This document shows, in pieces, positions 50,720 through 51,011 of a stretch of DNA of 51,011 bases. Under the pieces are notes generated by a model. The model made no database searches and had not been told where the DNA came from. It saw only the letters and a program-made list of their open reading frames with translations. Each line of letters opens with the position of its first letter. Position 1 is the stretch's first letter. The translations under genes and the position numbers were made by a program. Source of the DNA: a bacterium BMS3Bbin13 (lineage in GTDB: Bacteria > Pseudomonadota > Gammaproteobacteria > 21-64-14); assembly GCA_002897735.1 (NCBI GenBank), contig BDTW01000013.1, forward strand, positions 1-51,011, read 5' to 3'.

Positions 50720-51011
50720 TTGACATCCTCCCCGGCCTGAAGGCCGGAGATTCCTACGGCGCTCAGGGGCGGCATCGAGCCGCCCCTGAGTCGCTTCGGC
50801 GGGTTCCTGCTGCTGGCGGCATTACCGCACCGCTCACTTCACAGGCGAACCGGGCGTGTCCCGCCCTTAGAACACTCACCATAACGGAAAACTCCGCGAA
50901 TTCGAAGGCTTGGAGTCGTTGCATAACCCAATTCTACCCTTTCCGGTTCTATGCGCGATAACCAAGGACGGCTACGCCGTCCGCGCTATCCTTCCCCGCC
51001 CTCAACGGCGG
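50720..51011 (-). mobile_element. IS200/IS605-family right end (TnpB 3' region/omega-RNA-like)
   Basis: TTGACATCCTCCCCGGCC starts at 50720, followed by the hairpin CCGGCCT-GA-AGGCCGG (50732-50747), GATTCCTACGG, a 12-bp perfect stem (50762-50773/50779-50790), GGCGGGTTCCTGCTG and a GGCGGCATTACCGC block. This succession is typical of the tnpB 3' end and its guide-RNA region in IS605/IS1341-type elements, read on the minus strand. The tnpB body is not in the window; it is either beyond the edge or lost. Confidence 0.6.

Larger units (their letters stand above)
50490..51011. other. Region upstream of the efflux operon, mostly repeat and IS debris
   Basis: It holds a perfect dyad (50635-50663) and the IS200/IS605-type end sequence from 50720 to the window edge. 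No complete gene is visible. Confidence 0.6.

Noticed and set aside
1-51011. tRNA, rRNA and replication origin signals
   Set aside because: No cloverleaf, rRNA segment or DnaA-box cluster was seen on reading both strands.

Overview
The window is high-GC DNA, dense with genes, with the codon structure and gene families of a gammaproteobacterial sulfur oxidiser. MetA, a HemY-type oxidase, rhombosortase, ExbBD-TonB, a tripartite efflux pump and a large set of sulfur-transfer genes all fit. An Acidiferrobacter/Ectothiorhodospira-like lineage is my inference. There is no rRNA or tRNA gene to fix the taxonomy.

Region 1 (1-9031, all minus strand) is an electron-transfer and signalling block. A textbook sigma-54 promoter (5817-5832) stands before a possible 109-residue ORF, a membrane triheme cytochrome c, an OprP-like porin, a histidine kinase, an NtrC-family activator and a secreted protein cut by the window edge. 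Upstream lie a pentaheme cytochrome and a lipoprotein tandem rhodanese with its own strong terminator.

Region 2 (9628-14169, minus strand) is the most interesting part. A second sigma-54 promoter drives two YeeE/YedE half-permeases, TusA, a membrane-anchored protein ending in Cys, a 26-residue transmembrane miniprotein, a second membrane-anchored protein with the same Cys-ending tail, a secreted and membrane-anchored tandem rhodanese, and three DsrE/F/H-type proteins. Read together, this looks like a complete route carrying sulfane sulfur from the periplasm to the cytoplasm, probably controlled by the neighbouring NtrC-type system. The two Cys-ending tails share 41 of 42 nucleotides.

Region 3 (14440-29700) is mostly housekeeping: YaiI, PBP1A, a single-domain rhodanese, Apt (TTG start), MetA with a P-loop partner, an NrtS-like protein, a Sel1-repeat protein, a TetR regulator, PepN, HemY and rhombosortase. 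One intergenic stretch (22105-22943) holds a decayed insertion.

Region 4 (30326-35531) is a decayed mobile island: a C-terminal remnant of an HVO_A0114-like regulator (a second, frameshifted copy lies at 22.4 kb), a class II Fic gene broken by one frameshift behind phased TTTTCGAC motifs, an IS91-type transposase scrap, then a PAS-GGDEF-EAL protein and an RND pump remnant.

Region 5 (35532-51011) holds an AcuI/YhdH reductase, a cold-shock protein, polyphosphate glucokinase, a Fur-box-preceded exbB-exbD-tonB operon, tandem 118-120 bp repeats that run into the recQ 3' end, an L,D-transpeptidase group, an OMF-MFP-RND efflux operon, and an IS200/IS605-type right end at the window edge.
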